Shown one piece after another: positions 1 through 8,119 of a stretch of 35,816 nt of DNA (position 1 is the stretch's first letter; the number at the start of each line of letters is the position of its first letter). Where the stretch lies: assembly GCA_913064725.1 (NCBI GenBank), contig CAJYAI010000025.1, positions 1 through 35,816 on the forward strand, given 5' to 3'. A program made the translations under genes and the position numbers. The notes below the pieces were generated by a model that worked only from the letters and a program-made list of their open reading frames with translations, had not been told where the DNA came from and made no database searches. This stretch comes from an uncultured Alteromonadaceae bacterium (lineage in GTDB: Bacteria > Pseudomonadota > Gammaproteobacteria > Pseudomonadales > Halieaceae).

Positions 1-182
1 ACACCATGATTCACTCTCACACCCACTGCAGACGGCATATCCTCTGGATCAATATACGACCCAACATTAAAGGGTCTACTCGGATAAATCGGTAAATCTT
101 CGGGGTCAATGTAATCGCCCACATTAACTGGCTGAACAAATGAAGCTCCAACGGATTCGGGATCGATATACACACCGACATT
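1..182 (-). repeat. 57-bp in-frame tandem repeats encoding NVGxYIDPE units
   Basis: Four unit starts lie at 182, 125, 68 and 11 on the minus strand, each 57 bp (19 codons) apart. The core Asn-Val-Gly-x-Tyr-Ile-Asp-Pro-Glu is conserved in three units. The remaining ten residues of each unit vary freely, so selection acts on the protein core rather than on recent DNA duplication. The array continues past the window edge. Confidence 0.75.
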
Positions 183-461
183 TACCCCAGACTGCTTCGC
201 ATTAATTGCTGGCAAGGCCGGTGTTGCAGAGGAAGTCACTAAGTCCGCTTCCCTAACCCCTGAAGACAGGTGCGACCGCTGAGTTACGTTTGGAAGTGAG
301 GCCGAGGCATCCACGGATGGTCTAGGCATACCGTGTGGAGCATCTGGCGTAGCGCCGCCGCCGTACAGCATCCCAAAAAGTGCACCCACTACCAAGAGCA
401 GTAACAACGCGATGACCCACAACAGCCTAATGGCTCTCGATGCTGATTCAGGATGCCGCAA
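1..461 (-). CDS. Membrane-anchored protein with tandem 19-residue NVGxYIDPE repeats (3' end missing)
   Basis: I do not recognise this family. The reading frame is open from a TAG just upstream of position 461 to the window edge, so the C-terminus is missing. About 20 mostly polar residues are followed by one strong membrane segment (WVIALLLLLVVGALFGMLY), a Gly/Pro/Ser-rich linker, and then repeats with a period of exactly 57 bp. These start NVGVYIDPE (from 182), NVGDYIDPE (from 125), NVGSYIDPE (from 68) and NHG (from 11). The layout suggests a type II anchored protein with a short cytoplasmic tail and a periplasmic repeat region. No ATG precedes the membrane segment. The first usable start is TTG at 461, with a weak ribosome-binding site, so the start is uncertain. 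It lies just downstream of the small secreted protein on the same strand. Confidence 0.6.
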   Translation of the reverse strand, partial: MRHPESASRAIRLLWVIALLLLLVVGALFGMLYGGGATPDAPHGMPRPSVDASASLPNVTQRSHLSSGVREADLVTSSATPALPAINAKQSGVNVGVYIDPESVGASFVQPVNVGDYIDPEDLPIYPSRPFNVGSYIDPEDMPSAVGVRVNHG

Positions 462-486
462 ACTTGTACTGTCTACCAGCTGCTAC

Positions 487-852
487 TCAGCTCGACTTAT
501 CGATGCGTATGTAGTCCGCGACACAAAATGCCTCATTCACCGTGTAGGAATTATCAACTCGGAGACGCACCACATTTCCAGTCAGAAACGCCAGCTGCGC
601 GGTTTCGAGCATCGCTTTGCCATGAGATTTTGTATTACGCACTTCACCGTTGCAATCAAATGAAACGAAGTCTCTCCTGCCACACCCCGTAGACGAGGGT
701 AGTAAGGGACTAACTTTGACCATACATCCGCCGTAATTCTCACCATCGAGGATAATTTGAGTTACCGATATATCATCAACATTTTGTGGCGCAGCTACTA
801 CAGTGTCTGCAACTAAAAACCCAAACATCAAAACTAAACATTTCTTTACCAT
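487..852 (-). CDS. Small secreted protein of unknown function
   Basis: This 121-residue protein has a clear Sec signal peptide (MVKKCLVLMFGFLVADTVVAA, cleavage near residue 20-21). The mature part is about 100 residues. It holds four cysteines (GGC, STGC, FDC, AFC) that could form two disulfide bonds in the periplasm or outside the cell. The start is supported by AGGA eight bases before the ATG. I do not recognise the family. Its stop lies about 25 bp before the likely start of the repeat protein at 461, so the two may be co-transcribed. Confidence 0.65.
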   Translation of the reverse strand: MVKKCLVLMFGFLVADTVVAAPQNVDDISVTQIILDGENYGGCMVKVSPLLPSSTGCGRRDFVSFDCNGEVRNTKSHGKAMLETAQLAFLTGNVVRLRVDNSYTVNEAFCVADYIRIDKSS

Positions 853-1571
853 TTTAGATTCCTATACTCACATTTCCCAAAAACCTTTTGTAAGAGCCAA
901 AACGTCTCGGCGATTGTTGCTGAATATGGTAAACAATGTTTAACGCTATGCCTATGCCGTCTGCAAATATTTACCCACTAAGCTGTCGGATTTGTCTCGA
1001 TCCGCTTCCCCTAGTTTAGTTCAAGAGTCTGGTGCCTGTGTGCGGACAACCACTCTCGACCGCGAGATACCCACGGAGTTCCCCCTAACGGAGTGCACCT
1101 AGCCTAAAAGATTAGCCCTCGGGGGGCTCGGCAAGCAGTAAATTGGACACAGCTCGTTGGCTGGTCTTATAAAAAGACATCAGCGATCCCGTCCGATTGG
1201 TCTACTATGAGTGCAAAGCATGTCTGGTATGCACCCGCTCTGGAGGAAAAATATCCATATCGGCTAAACTTTCACCCTAAGCAAAAACAATTGACAGAGT
1301 CGGGTGATCACTACCGGTCCAGCGATCTTAAGCCGTGGCTTCTGCCGTTAAAACCTAAGAAGACTATCAACTATCTACATGCGTTTTGTCCTGACAACAA
1401 ACCTCTACGGAGGTCAGCACTCAGCTTTTAACCCTCCAGTAAAATTCAACGTCTCGACCGTCGCCACGGATGGGCGATTGCGGCAGGCGCATTGACTGCA
1501 TCAATCACTGCCACCTTTAACTGTTGGCTTAACGCCAGCGAGAAAAGCTGGTCAACTAGGAACTTCTTTAG
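853..1571. other. Long intergenic stretch without a convincing gene
   Basis: No frame of credible composition with a ribosome-binding site was found here. A 74-codon plus-strand frame at 1207-1431 has no Shine-Dalgarno and no recognisable motif. Visible structure includes a hairpin at 1114-1128 (AGCCC/GGGCT), an ACGGAGT direct repeat at 1074 and 1088, and a hairpin CCAGC/GCTGG near 1531-1549. None of these has the T-tract of a strong intrinsic terminator. The right end would carry the 3' region of the M28 peptidase transcript. Confidence 0.4.
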
Positions 1572-2981
1572 CTAATCGTTTACCCATCCCCAATCACTTA
1601 CCTCGCTGTTTGCTGCCATCCAGACAAAGACGAGATAGGCCGCTACGTTTTGGTCCATTGCAGCGGGATCAATTTTATCTAGCGTGTCGTCCGGCGTGTG
1701 GTGCAAGTCGAAATAATCCGACCCGTCTTGAACAAACCGAAAGCCCGGAAATCCCAGTTTATTCAGTGGCGTTAAGTCAGGACCACTCGAACGGGAGTCA
1801 GTGCTGCCCGGTACAATGCCTAGAGGTTCGACCAACTGGGCAATCATGTCCGCTACGGGACGAGCTTCTTCGTTAATACTTCGCGTGATCTTCCAGATCC
1901 TGCCAGCACCAAAATCGCTCTCTGTTCCGATCACGTGCTTACGGAGGTTTTCCTTGTGCTTCTCTGCATAAGCGTAGCCTCCGAGCAAACCTACTTCCTC
2001 CGCACCCCACAAGACCAAACGAATAGTTCGACGAGGCTTGAGACCTGCTTCTTTGATCCGGCGGAGTACCTCGATTGTGATTCCAACACCCGCCCCATCG
2101 TCAATGGCACCAGTTCCCAAATCCCAACTATCAAGATGACCACCAATGACGACAAACTCGTCAGCGAGATCGGTCCCCGGCAGTTCCGCCACGACATTAC
2201 CGCTCTGAACTGCACCGGTATAGCTTGGTGTTAGCGTAAGCTTGACGCGCAGAGGTTCCCCCCTTGCAGCTATCCGCTCAATCTGATCTGCGTCTGGATT
2301 TGACAACGCAGCAATGGGAATAGGCGTCACATCACCGGCGTAAGTCATATTTCCGGTGTGGGGCATTCGATGGCTGTCAGTCCCGATCGATCGAATGAGT
2401 ACTGCAGCTGCGCCTTTTCGTCCTGCCTCAATTGCCGCAGCTGAACGAAGGCGCACAAAATGTCCGTAAGACGAACCGTCTTGGGTGCGCTGCATCCCGT
2501 GGCCGACATAGACGATTTTACCGTCCAATGCGCCGTCGGCCACCGCTTTAAGCGACGACAGCGAATCGAACAGTACAACATCGGCTTCAACACCGGTTTG
2601 TGACGTTGCGACACTGTTGCCTAGCGACGTGATAGCCAACTTCTGAGGAAAAGGCGACACTACCTCGGCAACTTCCTCTCCTCGACGCCAACCCTCGATC
2701 ATGAAGGGCTCGACACGCACATTCTCAAAACCATAGCGTGTCAGAGTCTCTACCGCCCAGTCCCGAGCTCGGGCTTCAGCCGCGCTACCGGCAAGTCTCG
2801 GCCCCACCTCGGTCGTCAAGCTCTCGACAATATTCCATGCTCGGGTCCCCGAAAGCGCATCGTCCCGCAGCAGTTTTGCTAGATCGATATCAGCTTGAGT
2901 AAAAGGCAGAGCGTCATCCGAATACGCTGAAGGAATCGCGAGCATTGTTGTCATGGCTAGAATAATAAGTGGCTTTTTCAA
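1572..2981 (-). CDS. Secreted M28-family zinc metallopeptidase (carboxypeptidase Q-like)
   Basis: Probably a periplasmic or secreted exopeptidase that cleaves dipeptides or C-terminal residues. From the chosen start the protein is 469 residues. It has a signal peptide (LKKPLIILAMTTMLAIPSAYS), a PA-like insert at roughly residues 130-225, and a C-terminal M28 catalytic domain. The metal and catalytic residues are readable in order: HLDSWDLGTGAIDDG (His, bridging Asp), WGAEEVGLLGG (Glu-Glu), ESDFGAG (Asp) and FDLHHTPDDTLD (His). The TTG at 2981 was chosen because GGAG lies nine bases upstream and the signal peptide then starts cleanly. The ATG at 3014 would add 11 residues and has no ribosome-binding site. 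It is divergent from the SIMPL-domain gene. Confidence 0.9.
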   Translation of the reverse strand: MKKPLIILAMTTMLAIPSAYSDDALPFTQADIDLAKLLRDDALSGTRAWNIVESLTTEVGPRLAGSAAEARARDWAVETLTRYGFENVRVEPFMIEGWRRGEEVAEVVSPFPQKLAITSLGNSVATSQTGVEADVVLFDSLSSLKAVADGALDGKIVYVGHGMQRTQDGSSYGHFVRLRSAAAIEAGRKGAAAVLIRSIGTDSHRMPHTGNMTYAGDVTPIPIAALSNPDADQIERIAARGEPLRVKLTLTPSYTGAVQSGNVVAELPGTDLADEFVVIGGHLDSWDLGTGAIDDGAGVGITIEVLRRIKEAGLKPRRTIRLVLWGAEEVGLLGGYAYAEKHKENLRKHVIGTESDFGAGRIWKITRSINEEARPVADMIAQLVEPLGIVPGSTDSRSSGPDLTPLNKLGFPGFRFVQDGSDYFDLHHTPDDTLDKIDPAAMDQNVAAYLVFVWMAANSEVSDWGWVND

Positions 2982-3102
2982 TACTAACGCCTCCAGTTGC
3001 GCACGCCCCACCATAGCAGATTATGCAGATGACACGTTCTTCGCCGCCGGAACTTCCATCATAAATAGGCGTCCTAACTAAACACCAATTGAGATCCTGA
3101 CA

Positions 3103-3804
3103 ATGCTGACAAAACAAATGTATGCCACCCTCTTTTTGACCTTCATGCTTGTCATCTCTGAGACTGCAGTTGCGAATACTGTCTTGCAAGCTAATGGTGT
3201 CGGTGTCGTTTCAGCACCACCAAACCAAGCTGTTGTCTCGGTAGACGTGTCTCTCACGGATATCAACCCGACAAAAGCACAGCATTACGTCAGTGAGCGC
3301 ATCGACGTCGTATTAGCGGGTCTATCGGCTTTTTCGATTGTAGAGGACAGTCTGGACAGCGGCTATGTCATGCTTTCACCCGACTACGAATGGGACAGAG
3401 AAGCCTCGCGCCAACGCTTATTGGGATTCCGCGCAACGCGGTCGGTGTCATTTACATTAAACAATCTTAATCAAGTTGCTCCGCTCATGACCGCACTGAC
3501 CGACGCGAAGGTGACCCGAATTAGTCCATTGGCTTTCATAAACTCGGAGGCTGACGAGGCCAAAGATCGTGCCTTGGCGCTGGCAGTAGAGAACGCAACT
3601 CACAAGCTGCAGCTGCTAGCGAAAGCCGCGGAAATGTCGCTTTCCAGTATCGCCACAATAAACGAATCATTTTCCTCTCTGCCATCCCCCTCCTCTGGCT
3701 TGATGCGAGCCGAGATCGCGCCAGACCGCGCATCAAAAGACAACTACGTGTTTGGCGACATTACGTATCGTGCTGAGGTAATAGCAACCGGAATAGCAAA
3801 ATAA
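3103..3804 (+). CDS. SIMPL-domain (DUF541) periplasmic protein
   Basis: This 233-residue exported protein has a signal peptide (MLTKQMYATLFLTFMLVISETAVA) followed by a SIMPL/DUF541 domain. The typical opening is visible (VLQANGVGVVSAPPNQAVVSVDV), as is the late helix-strand pattern (AKDRALALAVENATHKLQLLAKA, with EVIATGIAK at the end). Family members such as E. coli YggE and Brucella BP26/Omp28 are periplasmic or outer-membrane associated. They are linked to oxidative stress or surface antigenicity, but the biochemical role is unclear. It precedes the BI-1 gene on the same strand. Confidence 0.85.
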   Translation: MLTKQMYATLFLTFMLVISETAVANTVLQANGVGVVSAPPNQAVVSVDVSLTDINPTKAQHYVSERIDVVLAGLSAFSIVEDSLDSGYVMLSPDYEWDREASRQRLLGFRATRSVSFTLNNLNQVAPLMTALTDAKVTRISPLAFINSEADEAKDRALALAVENATHKLQLLAKAAEMSLSSIATINESFSSLPSPSSGLMRAEIAPDRASKDNYVFGDITYRAEVIATGIAK

Positions 3805-3881
3805 ACGTTTTTACACTTGGACGCATGACTTCTCACCCTTATATTATGTATTGCAGAACTTTAACCTCTAGGAGACCAGTT

Positions 3882-4556
3882 ATGTCGGAAAGACGAGTAG
3901 ACGTTGCCACCTCGGCCCTAAACTCTGTAACCGTTGAGACAAATAAGATCTTGCGGAACACCTACATGCTTCTGGGCATGACACTTGCCTTTAGCGCGCT
4001 CACCGCGAGTGTTTCCATGGTCTTAAACCTCCCCCTCTACATGTATTGGGTTTTTGCGCTCACGGGCCTGGGTTTACTCTTTGTGGTTCATCGTATGGCG
4101 GATAGCGCGAAAGGATTGCCAGCCATTTTCGCATTCACTGGCGTCATGGGTGCCGCCCTCGGACCACTGCTCAATATCTACATGTCCATGCCGAATGGCC
4201 CCAGTCTTGTTTTACAGTCGCTCGCGGGCACAGCATTGATATTTTTCAGCTTATCCGCCTATGCGCTGCAATCGAAGCGAGACTTTTCATTCATGCATGG
4301 CTTTTTGTTTGCAGGCTTAATTGTCGCCATCATTGCGATGATCGCGAACATCTTCCTTAACATCCCTGCCCTGTCGTTAACCATTTCAGCAGCAGTCATC
4401 ATGATCATGTCGGGGCTGATTCTAGTCGATACAAGCCGAATCATTAACGGCGGTGAGACCAACTACATTAGAGCCACGGTCGGTCTATACCTAAACATTT
4501 ACAACATTTTTGTTCATCTGCTGCATTTGTTAGGCGTATTTGGTGGCGATGAGTAA
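3882..4556 (+). CDS. yccA: Bax inhibitor-1/YccA-family inner-membrane protein
   Basis: A 224-residue polytopic protein with about seven hydrophobic segments. It carries the C-terminal family signature LVDTSRIINGGETNYIRATVGLYLNIYNIFVHLL, which includes the conserved Asp and the final amphipathic segment. E. coli YccA (219 residues) binds the membrane protease FtsH and modulates its proteolysis of stuck translocons. The same role is inferred here. The ATG at 3882 was chosen because AGGAG lies seven to eight bases upstream. A frame open from 3825 lacks such a site. The gene is followed by a strong terminator and then tusDCB, the yccA-tus arrangement known from Pseudomonas. Confidence 0.92.
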   Translation: MSERRVDVATSALNSVTVETNKILRNTYMLLGMTLAFSALTASVSMVLNLPLYMYWVFALTGLGLLFVVHRMADSAKGLPAIFAFTGVMGAALGPLLNIYMSMPNGPSLVLQSLAGTALIFFSLSAYALQSKRDFSFMHGFLFAGLIVAIIAMIANIFLNIPALSLTISAAVIMIMSGLILVDTSRIINGGETNYIRATVGLYLNIYNIFVHLLHLLGVFGGDE

Positions 4557-4572
4557 CGCGCTAAGGCGGCTT

Positions 4573-4600
4573 AAAAACCCCGGTCTTCCGGGGTTTTTTT
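4573..4600 (+). terminator. Rho-independent terminator after yccA
   Basis: A perfect six-base-pair GC stem, CCCCGG (4578-4583) and CCGGGG (4588-4593), encloses a TCTT tetraloop. A run of seven T follows and an A-run precedes it. It sits 17 bp after the yccA stop and nine bases before the tusD ATG, so the tus operon may have its own promoter or depend on partial read-through. Confidence 0.92.
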
Positions 4601-4608
4601 ATTAAGTT

Positions 4609-4923
4609 ATGACTCCAGTAGGCGTCCTAATCAAAGATGCGCCCGCTTCGACTCCAGCGGCAATGCGCTATGTCAAAGCGCTGTGCCGGGCTAGTCAGTC
4701 GCCCGTCGGCGTGTTTTTCTTTGGCAGAGGCGTGCTACATGCGGCCTCCGATCTAAGTCTCGAGTGGCAGAACCTGCAGCAGCGATACAATCTTAAACTA
4801 ACCCTATGCAGTGCATCTGCCGACGCATTTCATATTAAATCTCGCGATGGTTTTCAGGTCGAGGGGCTCGGAGAACTGATTTCTGATGGCGTCTCTGGCG
4901 CAAGATTTATTAGCTTTGGTTAA
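4609..4923 (+). CDS. tusD: Sulfurtransferase TusD (DsrE-like)
   Basis: Subunit of the TusBCD complex. It takes persulfide sulfur from TusA and passes it to TusE for MnmA-dependent 2-thiolation of wobble uridine (s2U34) in tRNAs for Lys, Glu and Gln. This 104-residue DsrE-fold protein carries the catalytic cysteine in the context LKLTLCSASADAF (about residue 66), matching the active Cys of E. coli TusD. It is somewhat shorter than E. coli TusD (128). It is the first gene of the operon, directly after the yccA terminator, and its end overlaps the tusC frame. Confidence 0.88.
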   Translation: MTPVGVLIKDAPASTPAAMRYVKALCRASQSPVGVFFFGRGVLHAASDLSLEWQNLQQRYNLKLTLCSASADAFHIKSRDGFQVEGLGELISDGVSGARFISFG

Positions 4924-5275
4924 GTCGACCTGTCACTGGCTCGTCATTATAGCGACGCCGCCTTATACCCACGCGCTAGACAGCGATCCCGCCATAGATT
5001 TGATCTTGGCGGTTGGCGCTTTCGGGCAGACGGCAACGGTAGTCTTTGTAGGTAATGGCCTCAACTACTTATCGGCTGATGTCACCGTACCTGAGGGGCA
5101 TTCAGATACCCGCAAACTGTTAAAAACGCTGCCGCTTTTTGATATCGAGTACATCTATGCGCTGACCGATTCAAACGATAGTCGCCTATACGAGATCGAC
5201 GTCGCCATTACCGCTATAGACCCCCAGCATGCAGGGCATCTGGTCTCGCTTGCAGATAACGTAGTGACGTTTTAA
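4886..5275 (+). CDS. tusC: Sulfurtransferase subunit TusC (DsrF-like)
   Basis: Structural subunit of the TusBCD sulfur relay complex, with a DsrE/F fold. It is identified by its position between tusD and tusB, its size, and the pattern of a first beta strand (WLVIIATPPYT) followed by the helix DPAIDLILAVGAFGQ and strand TVVFVGNG. The start is ambiguous. The ATG at 4886 gives 129 residues and overlaps tusD by 38 bp. A TTG at 4916 gives 119 residues, the length of E. coli TusC, with an 8-bp overlap. Translational coupling to tusD is likely either way. Confidence 0.85.
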   Translation: MASLAQDLLALVKSTCHWLVIIATPPYTHALDSDPAIDLILAVGAFGQTATVVFVGNGLNYLSADVTVPEGHSDTRKLLKTLPLFDIEYIYALTDSNDSRLYEIDVAITAIDPQHAGHLVSLADNVVTF

Positions 5276-5277
5276 GG

Positions 5278-5544
5278 ATGACCGTGCATCTTATCAATCA
5301 GGCGACCAGGATTTGTTCGGCACTGCCCTTCTTGGCACCAACAGACTTAGTCATCGTCACTGATGACCGGCTAACAGTCCAGCAGGCTCACTCGCTCACA
5401 GCTACCGATGCTAGGGTCGTGATGCTAGAGATGATCCAACGGGGTGACCTCGCCAACTCAACTGCTAGATTCTTTGACATCATTACCCTGAACGATTGGG
5501 TGAGATACACTACAACTGACGATTCAGTGGTTAGCTGGGGCTAA
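5278..5544 (+). CDS. tusB: Sulfurtransferase subunit TusB (DsrH-like)
   Basis: Third subunit of the TusBCD heterohexamer in the s2U34 sulfur relay. The 88-residue size matches TusB/DsrH (95 in E. coli). The family layout is visible: an N-terminal MTVHLINQ strand, the middle DLVIVTDDRLTVQQA, and a C-terminal end rich in aromatic and Ser residues (VVSWG). It starts two bases after the tusC stop and ends one base before the tusE start, as in a tightly coupled operon. Confidence 0.85.
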   Translation: MTVHLINQATRICSALPFLAPTDLVIVTDDRLTVQQAHSLTATDARVVMLEMIQRGDLANSTARFFDIITLNDWVRYTTTDDSVVSWG

Positions 5545-5545
5545 T

Positions 5546-5872
5546 GTGACCACGCAGACACACAATTTCAAGCTCGACAAGCATGGTTTTCTTGCGGACC
5601 GTACTCTCTGGGATCAGGACGTCGCAAGGGTGTTTGCAGAATTCGAAGGTCTGACTTTGACCGATGCGCACTGGGAAATTATTGGTTTGATCAGAGACTA
5701 TTTTCTAGAGTTCGACGCATCGCCGGCAAACAGGGCGTTAGTCAAATACGTGCGACTGAAGTTGGGAGCGGATAAAGGTAATAGTATCTACCTGATGCGG
5801 CTTTTCCCTGGTTCACCTACGCGCGTTGCCAGTCGTATCGCGGGACTTCCAAAACCGAAGAACTGCTTCTAG
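5546..5872 (+). CDS. tusE: Sulfur relay protein TusE (DsrC family)
   Basis: TusE accepts sulfur from TusD and presents it to the thiouridylase MnmA. This 108-residue protein ends in GLPKPKNCF, so the penultimate cysteine needed for persulfide transfer is present. There is no second cysteine about ten residues before it, which separates TusE-type proteins from the DsrC proteins of dissimilatory sulfur metabolism. The usual last residue is Val; here it is Phe. The start is GTG at 5546, one base after the tusB stop. Confidence 0.92.
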   Translation: MTTQTHNFKLDKHGFLADRTLWDQDVARVFAEFEGLTLTDAHWEIIGLIRDYFLEFDASPANRALVKYVRLKLGADKGNSIYLMRLFPGSPTRVASRIAGLPKPKNCF

Positions 5873-5874
5873 TC

Positions 5875-6990
5875 GTGTTACCAAAAGACTATAGCCCAGA
5901 GCTTTATCCGTCGTTACTCAAGGCAAAGATCGATGAGATCTGGCCTGCGTTCGAAGCATTGGGAGCACCGACGCCAGACATATTCCCCTCGCCCATTCAC
6001 TCCTTCCGCATGCGGGCAGAGTTTCGGGTCTGGCATGAGGGCGACGCGCTTGATTTCGTCATGTTCGACCCCACCGAGCCGAAGAAACCCATCGTTATTG
6101 AAGATTTCCCTTTTGCCAGCGAACCCATCCGACAGCTTCTGGCTCCGTTGCGAGCGGCGCTGCAAATAGACCATAAGCTCCGGTACCGGCTCTTTCAAAT
6201 TGAGCTCCTGTCTACCTTGTCTGGAGATCTGCTCATTACCCTCATTTATCATCGGCGACTAGATGATTCATGGGAGCAAGCCGCCCTTAGTCTTAGCAAC
6301 AACCTCGGTATAAAGGTCGTTGGTCGCTCCAAAGGCCAGAAGGTGATTTTATCTGAAGATTGGGTCAATGAGACGCTTTATGTGAACGCTGAGTGCTACC
6401 ACTTCAAGCAACCAGAGCAGGCCTTTACTCAGCCTAATGCGTCGGTCAACCAGGCAATGCTGTCTTGGGCAGTCAAGCAAATCCCTGCGAGTGATACCGA
6501 TCTCCTCGAGCTGTACTGTGGGATCGGCAACTTCACCATTCCATTGTCTGCTAACTACCGACGAGTGTTAGCCACTGAGGTGTCTAAAGTCGCGACGCGC
6601 GCCGCAGTAGACAATCTCGATTTAAACGGAGTGACCAATGTGGCATTTGCCCGCCTATCTGCTGAGGAGATGACACAAGCGCTCACAGGCACCCGTGCCT
6701 TTCGGCGCCTCGCAAGTCTAGAACATGCGTTACCTACCTACGATTTTGATACCATCTTCGTCGACCCACCCAGAGCTGGCCTCGACAGAGCCACTCTGGA
6801 ACTGACTAAGGGCTTTAAAAATATTCTCTATATCAGCTGCAACCCTTTGACTTTATTGGATAACATGGCCGATATTTGCGGCACTCATACGATTACGTCA
6901 GTTGGTTTTTTCGATCAGTTTCCGTATACCAAGCACCTTGAATGCGGCGTTTATTTTACTCAGAGGAAAGACAATGAAGCAGCTAAGTGA
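5875..6990 (+). CDS. trmA: tRNA (uracil-5-)-methyltransferase TrmA
   Basis: Methylates U54 of tRNA to ribothymidine in the T-loop using S-adenosylmethionine. At 371 residues it is close to E. coli TrmA (366). Family motifs are clear: FxQPNASVNQAM, the SAM motif LLELYCGIGNFTIPL, FVDPPRAGLD, the nucleophilic cysteine in ILYISCNPLTLL, and the general base Glu in FPYTKHLECGVYF. There is no Fe-S cysteine cluster like those in RlmD/RumA. The start is GTG, two bases after the tusE stop. All five preceding operon genes therefore act on tRNA modification. Confidence 0.95.
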   Translation: MLPKDYSPELYPSLLKAKIDEIWPAFEALGAPTPDIFPSPIHSFRMRAEFRVWHEGDALDFVMFDPTEPKKPIVIEDFPFASEPIRQLLAPLRAALQIDHKLRYRLFQIELLSTLSGDLLITLIYHRRLDDSWEQAALSLSNNLGIKVVGRSKGQKVILSEDWVNETLYVNAECYHFKQPEQAFTQPNASVNQAMLSWAVKQIPASDTDLLELYCGIGNFTIPLSANYRRVLATEVSKVATRAAVDNLDLNGVTNVAFARLSAEEMTQALTGTRAFRRLASLEHALPTYDFDTIFVDPPRAGLDRATLELTKGFKNILYISCNPLTLLDNMADICGTHTITSVGFFDQFPYTKHLECGVYFTQRKDNEAAK

Positions 6991-7258
6991 AGTGCAAATA
7001 GACTACGCGCTTAAGTCAACGCTGAGCCAGTGGCGGCGCGAGGATGACTTCATTTGTAGGGATTTCGAGTTTGATGATTTTATCACCGCGTGGGGCTTTA
7101 TGAGTAAGGTAGCACTGATCGCAGAAAAGGAAGACCATCACCCTAACTGGTACAACGTTTACAATCGAGTCAGTATAAAACTATCGACCCATGATGCGTC
7201 CGGGCTCACCGAGAAAGACTTGCGCCTCGCTGCCGCAATCGATCACTGCCTTCGTTAG
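6974..7258 (+). CDS. phhB: Pterin-4a-carbinolamine dehydratase
   Basis: A 94-residue PCD/DCoH protein that dehydrates 4a-hydroxytetrahydropterin and so recycles the pterin cofactor of aromatic amino-acid hydroxylases. The family signature is almost ideal: AEKEDHHPNWYNVYNRV followed by SIKLSTHDASGLTEKD, including the two active-site histidines. The ATG at 6974 has AGAGGAAAG just upstream and overlaps the end of trmA by 17 bp. No phenylalanine hydroxylase gene is nearby, so its partner is elsewhere or it has another pterin-related role. Confidence 0.93.
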   Translation: MKQLSEVQIDYALKSTLSQWRREDDFICRDFEFDDFITAWGFMSKVALIAEKEDHHPNWYNVYNRVSIKLSTHDASGLTEKDLRLAAAIDHCLR

Positions 7259-7413
7259 CTTTACCTGCTTTCCGACAATAAACTTGCCGCTCCACCACAA
7301 AATTCGCGCCAAACAACAAACTTACCACCCTTCAACCAACCCATGCTCTGACCTTTATGACTGAATATCATATTTGCGATTCAGAACACCCTAGTGCCCT
7401 TGATTTTATGTTT

Positions 7414-8040
7414 TTACTGTGGAGTTTGCTCCGGGTATGCGGCGCTCAGCGCCTGATAAACGTCGTCAGCAAAGCTGTCTGACGACACATCTAATGCCGC
7501 GACGATATCCGAGAGGTGCTCATTGTCCTCGCGACCGCCCCAGATCTTGATGTAACTACCGGCTTTATACCCATGATCTTGACGAAAAAAGTTCAACACA
7601 TTTTTACCAATGTACATTCGGTACAGCTGGTCAAACGACAGGTCACTGGCGCCCATCAGCCCAGCAAATGCCTCAACTGAAAAAGACTTTGTCTCAAGGC
7701 AACTCGCCGCAAGCGCCTCAGCCGCTTCTAGCAAAGATTGCGACCCCGACTGCCCCGCAGATAAATCCGATACAATACTCGCCGCTAACCCCTTTGAATC
7801 TTCCCTAGCGCAAATGAGAGCCGACATCCCGAAGTGCCAAATATCAACCACCTCAAGCTGTATCTGCTCACTATCAGGTTCTGCATGCTTCCACCATTTA
7901 TATCCAGCATGATCCATCAACTCGGCGCATTCAATCCACGCTGCTCGGTACCATTCAAACCCCTGATTGCGCCAATCTGGATGCACCTTCGTGTTCATTT
8001 TGTCTTGAAGGTCGAGCATAGTTTGAATCGCAGTTAACAT
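7414..8040 (-). CDS. Dimeric-type dUTP diphosphatase (dUTPase_2 / MazG-like)
   Basis: Hydrolyses dUTP (and probably dUDP) to dUMP, keeping uracil out of DNA. The 208-residue all-alpha protein has the hallmarks of the dimeric dUTPase family of trypanosomatids, Campylobacter and phages: WIECAELMDHAGYKWWKH and a downstream LEVVDIWHF, which supply the metal-binding Glu/Asp cluster. A later FFRQDHGYKAGSYIKIWGGREDNEHL segment closes the active site in this family. It is divergent from the thioesterase gene. Confidence 0.88.
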   Translation of the reverse strand: MLTAIQTMLDLQDKMNTKVHPDWRNQGFEWYRAAWIECAELMDHAGYKWWKHAEPDSEQIQLEVVDIWHFGMSALICAREDSKGLAASIVSDLSAGQSGSQSLLEAAEALAASCLETKSFSVEAFAGLMGASDLSFDQLYRMYIGKNVLNFFRQDHGYKAGSYIKIWGGREDNEHLSDIVAALDVSSDSFADDVYQALSAAYPEQTPQ

Positions 8041-8119
8041 GTGAGTGAGCCCTATCTGTTTTACTTGCGTGACGTTACCATGTCGCGCCTGTATTGAGGC
8101 AGTATTTTAAGGAAGTCAC

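Noticed and set aside
412-692. Two plus-strand frames opposite the first two genes
   Set aside because: They are antisense to the repeat protein and the small secreted protein, which have a membrane anchor, a signal peptide and a ribosome-binding site in support.
1207-1431. 74-codon plus-strand frame
   Set aside because: No ribosome-binding site, no recognisable motif, and composition not clearly protein-like. Left as unproven rather than called a gene.
5546-5872. DsrC of a dissimilatory sulfur pathway
   Set aside because: Only the penultimate cysteine is present and the partner genes are tusDCB and trmA. No dsrAB or related genes are nearby, so TusE is the better call.
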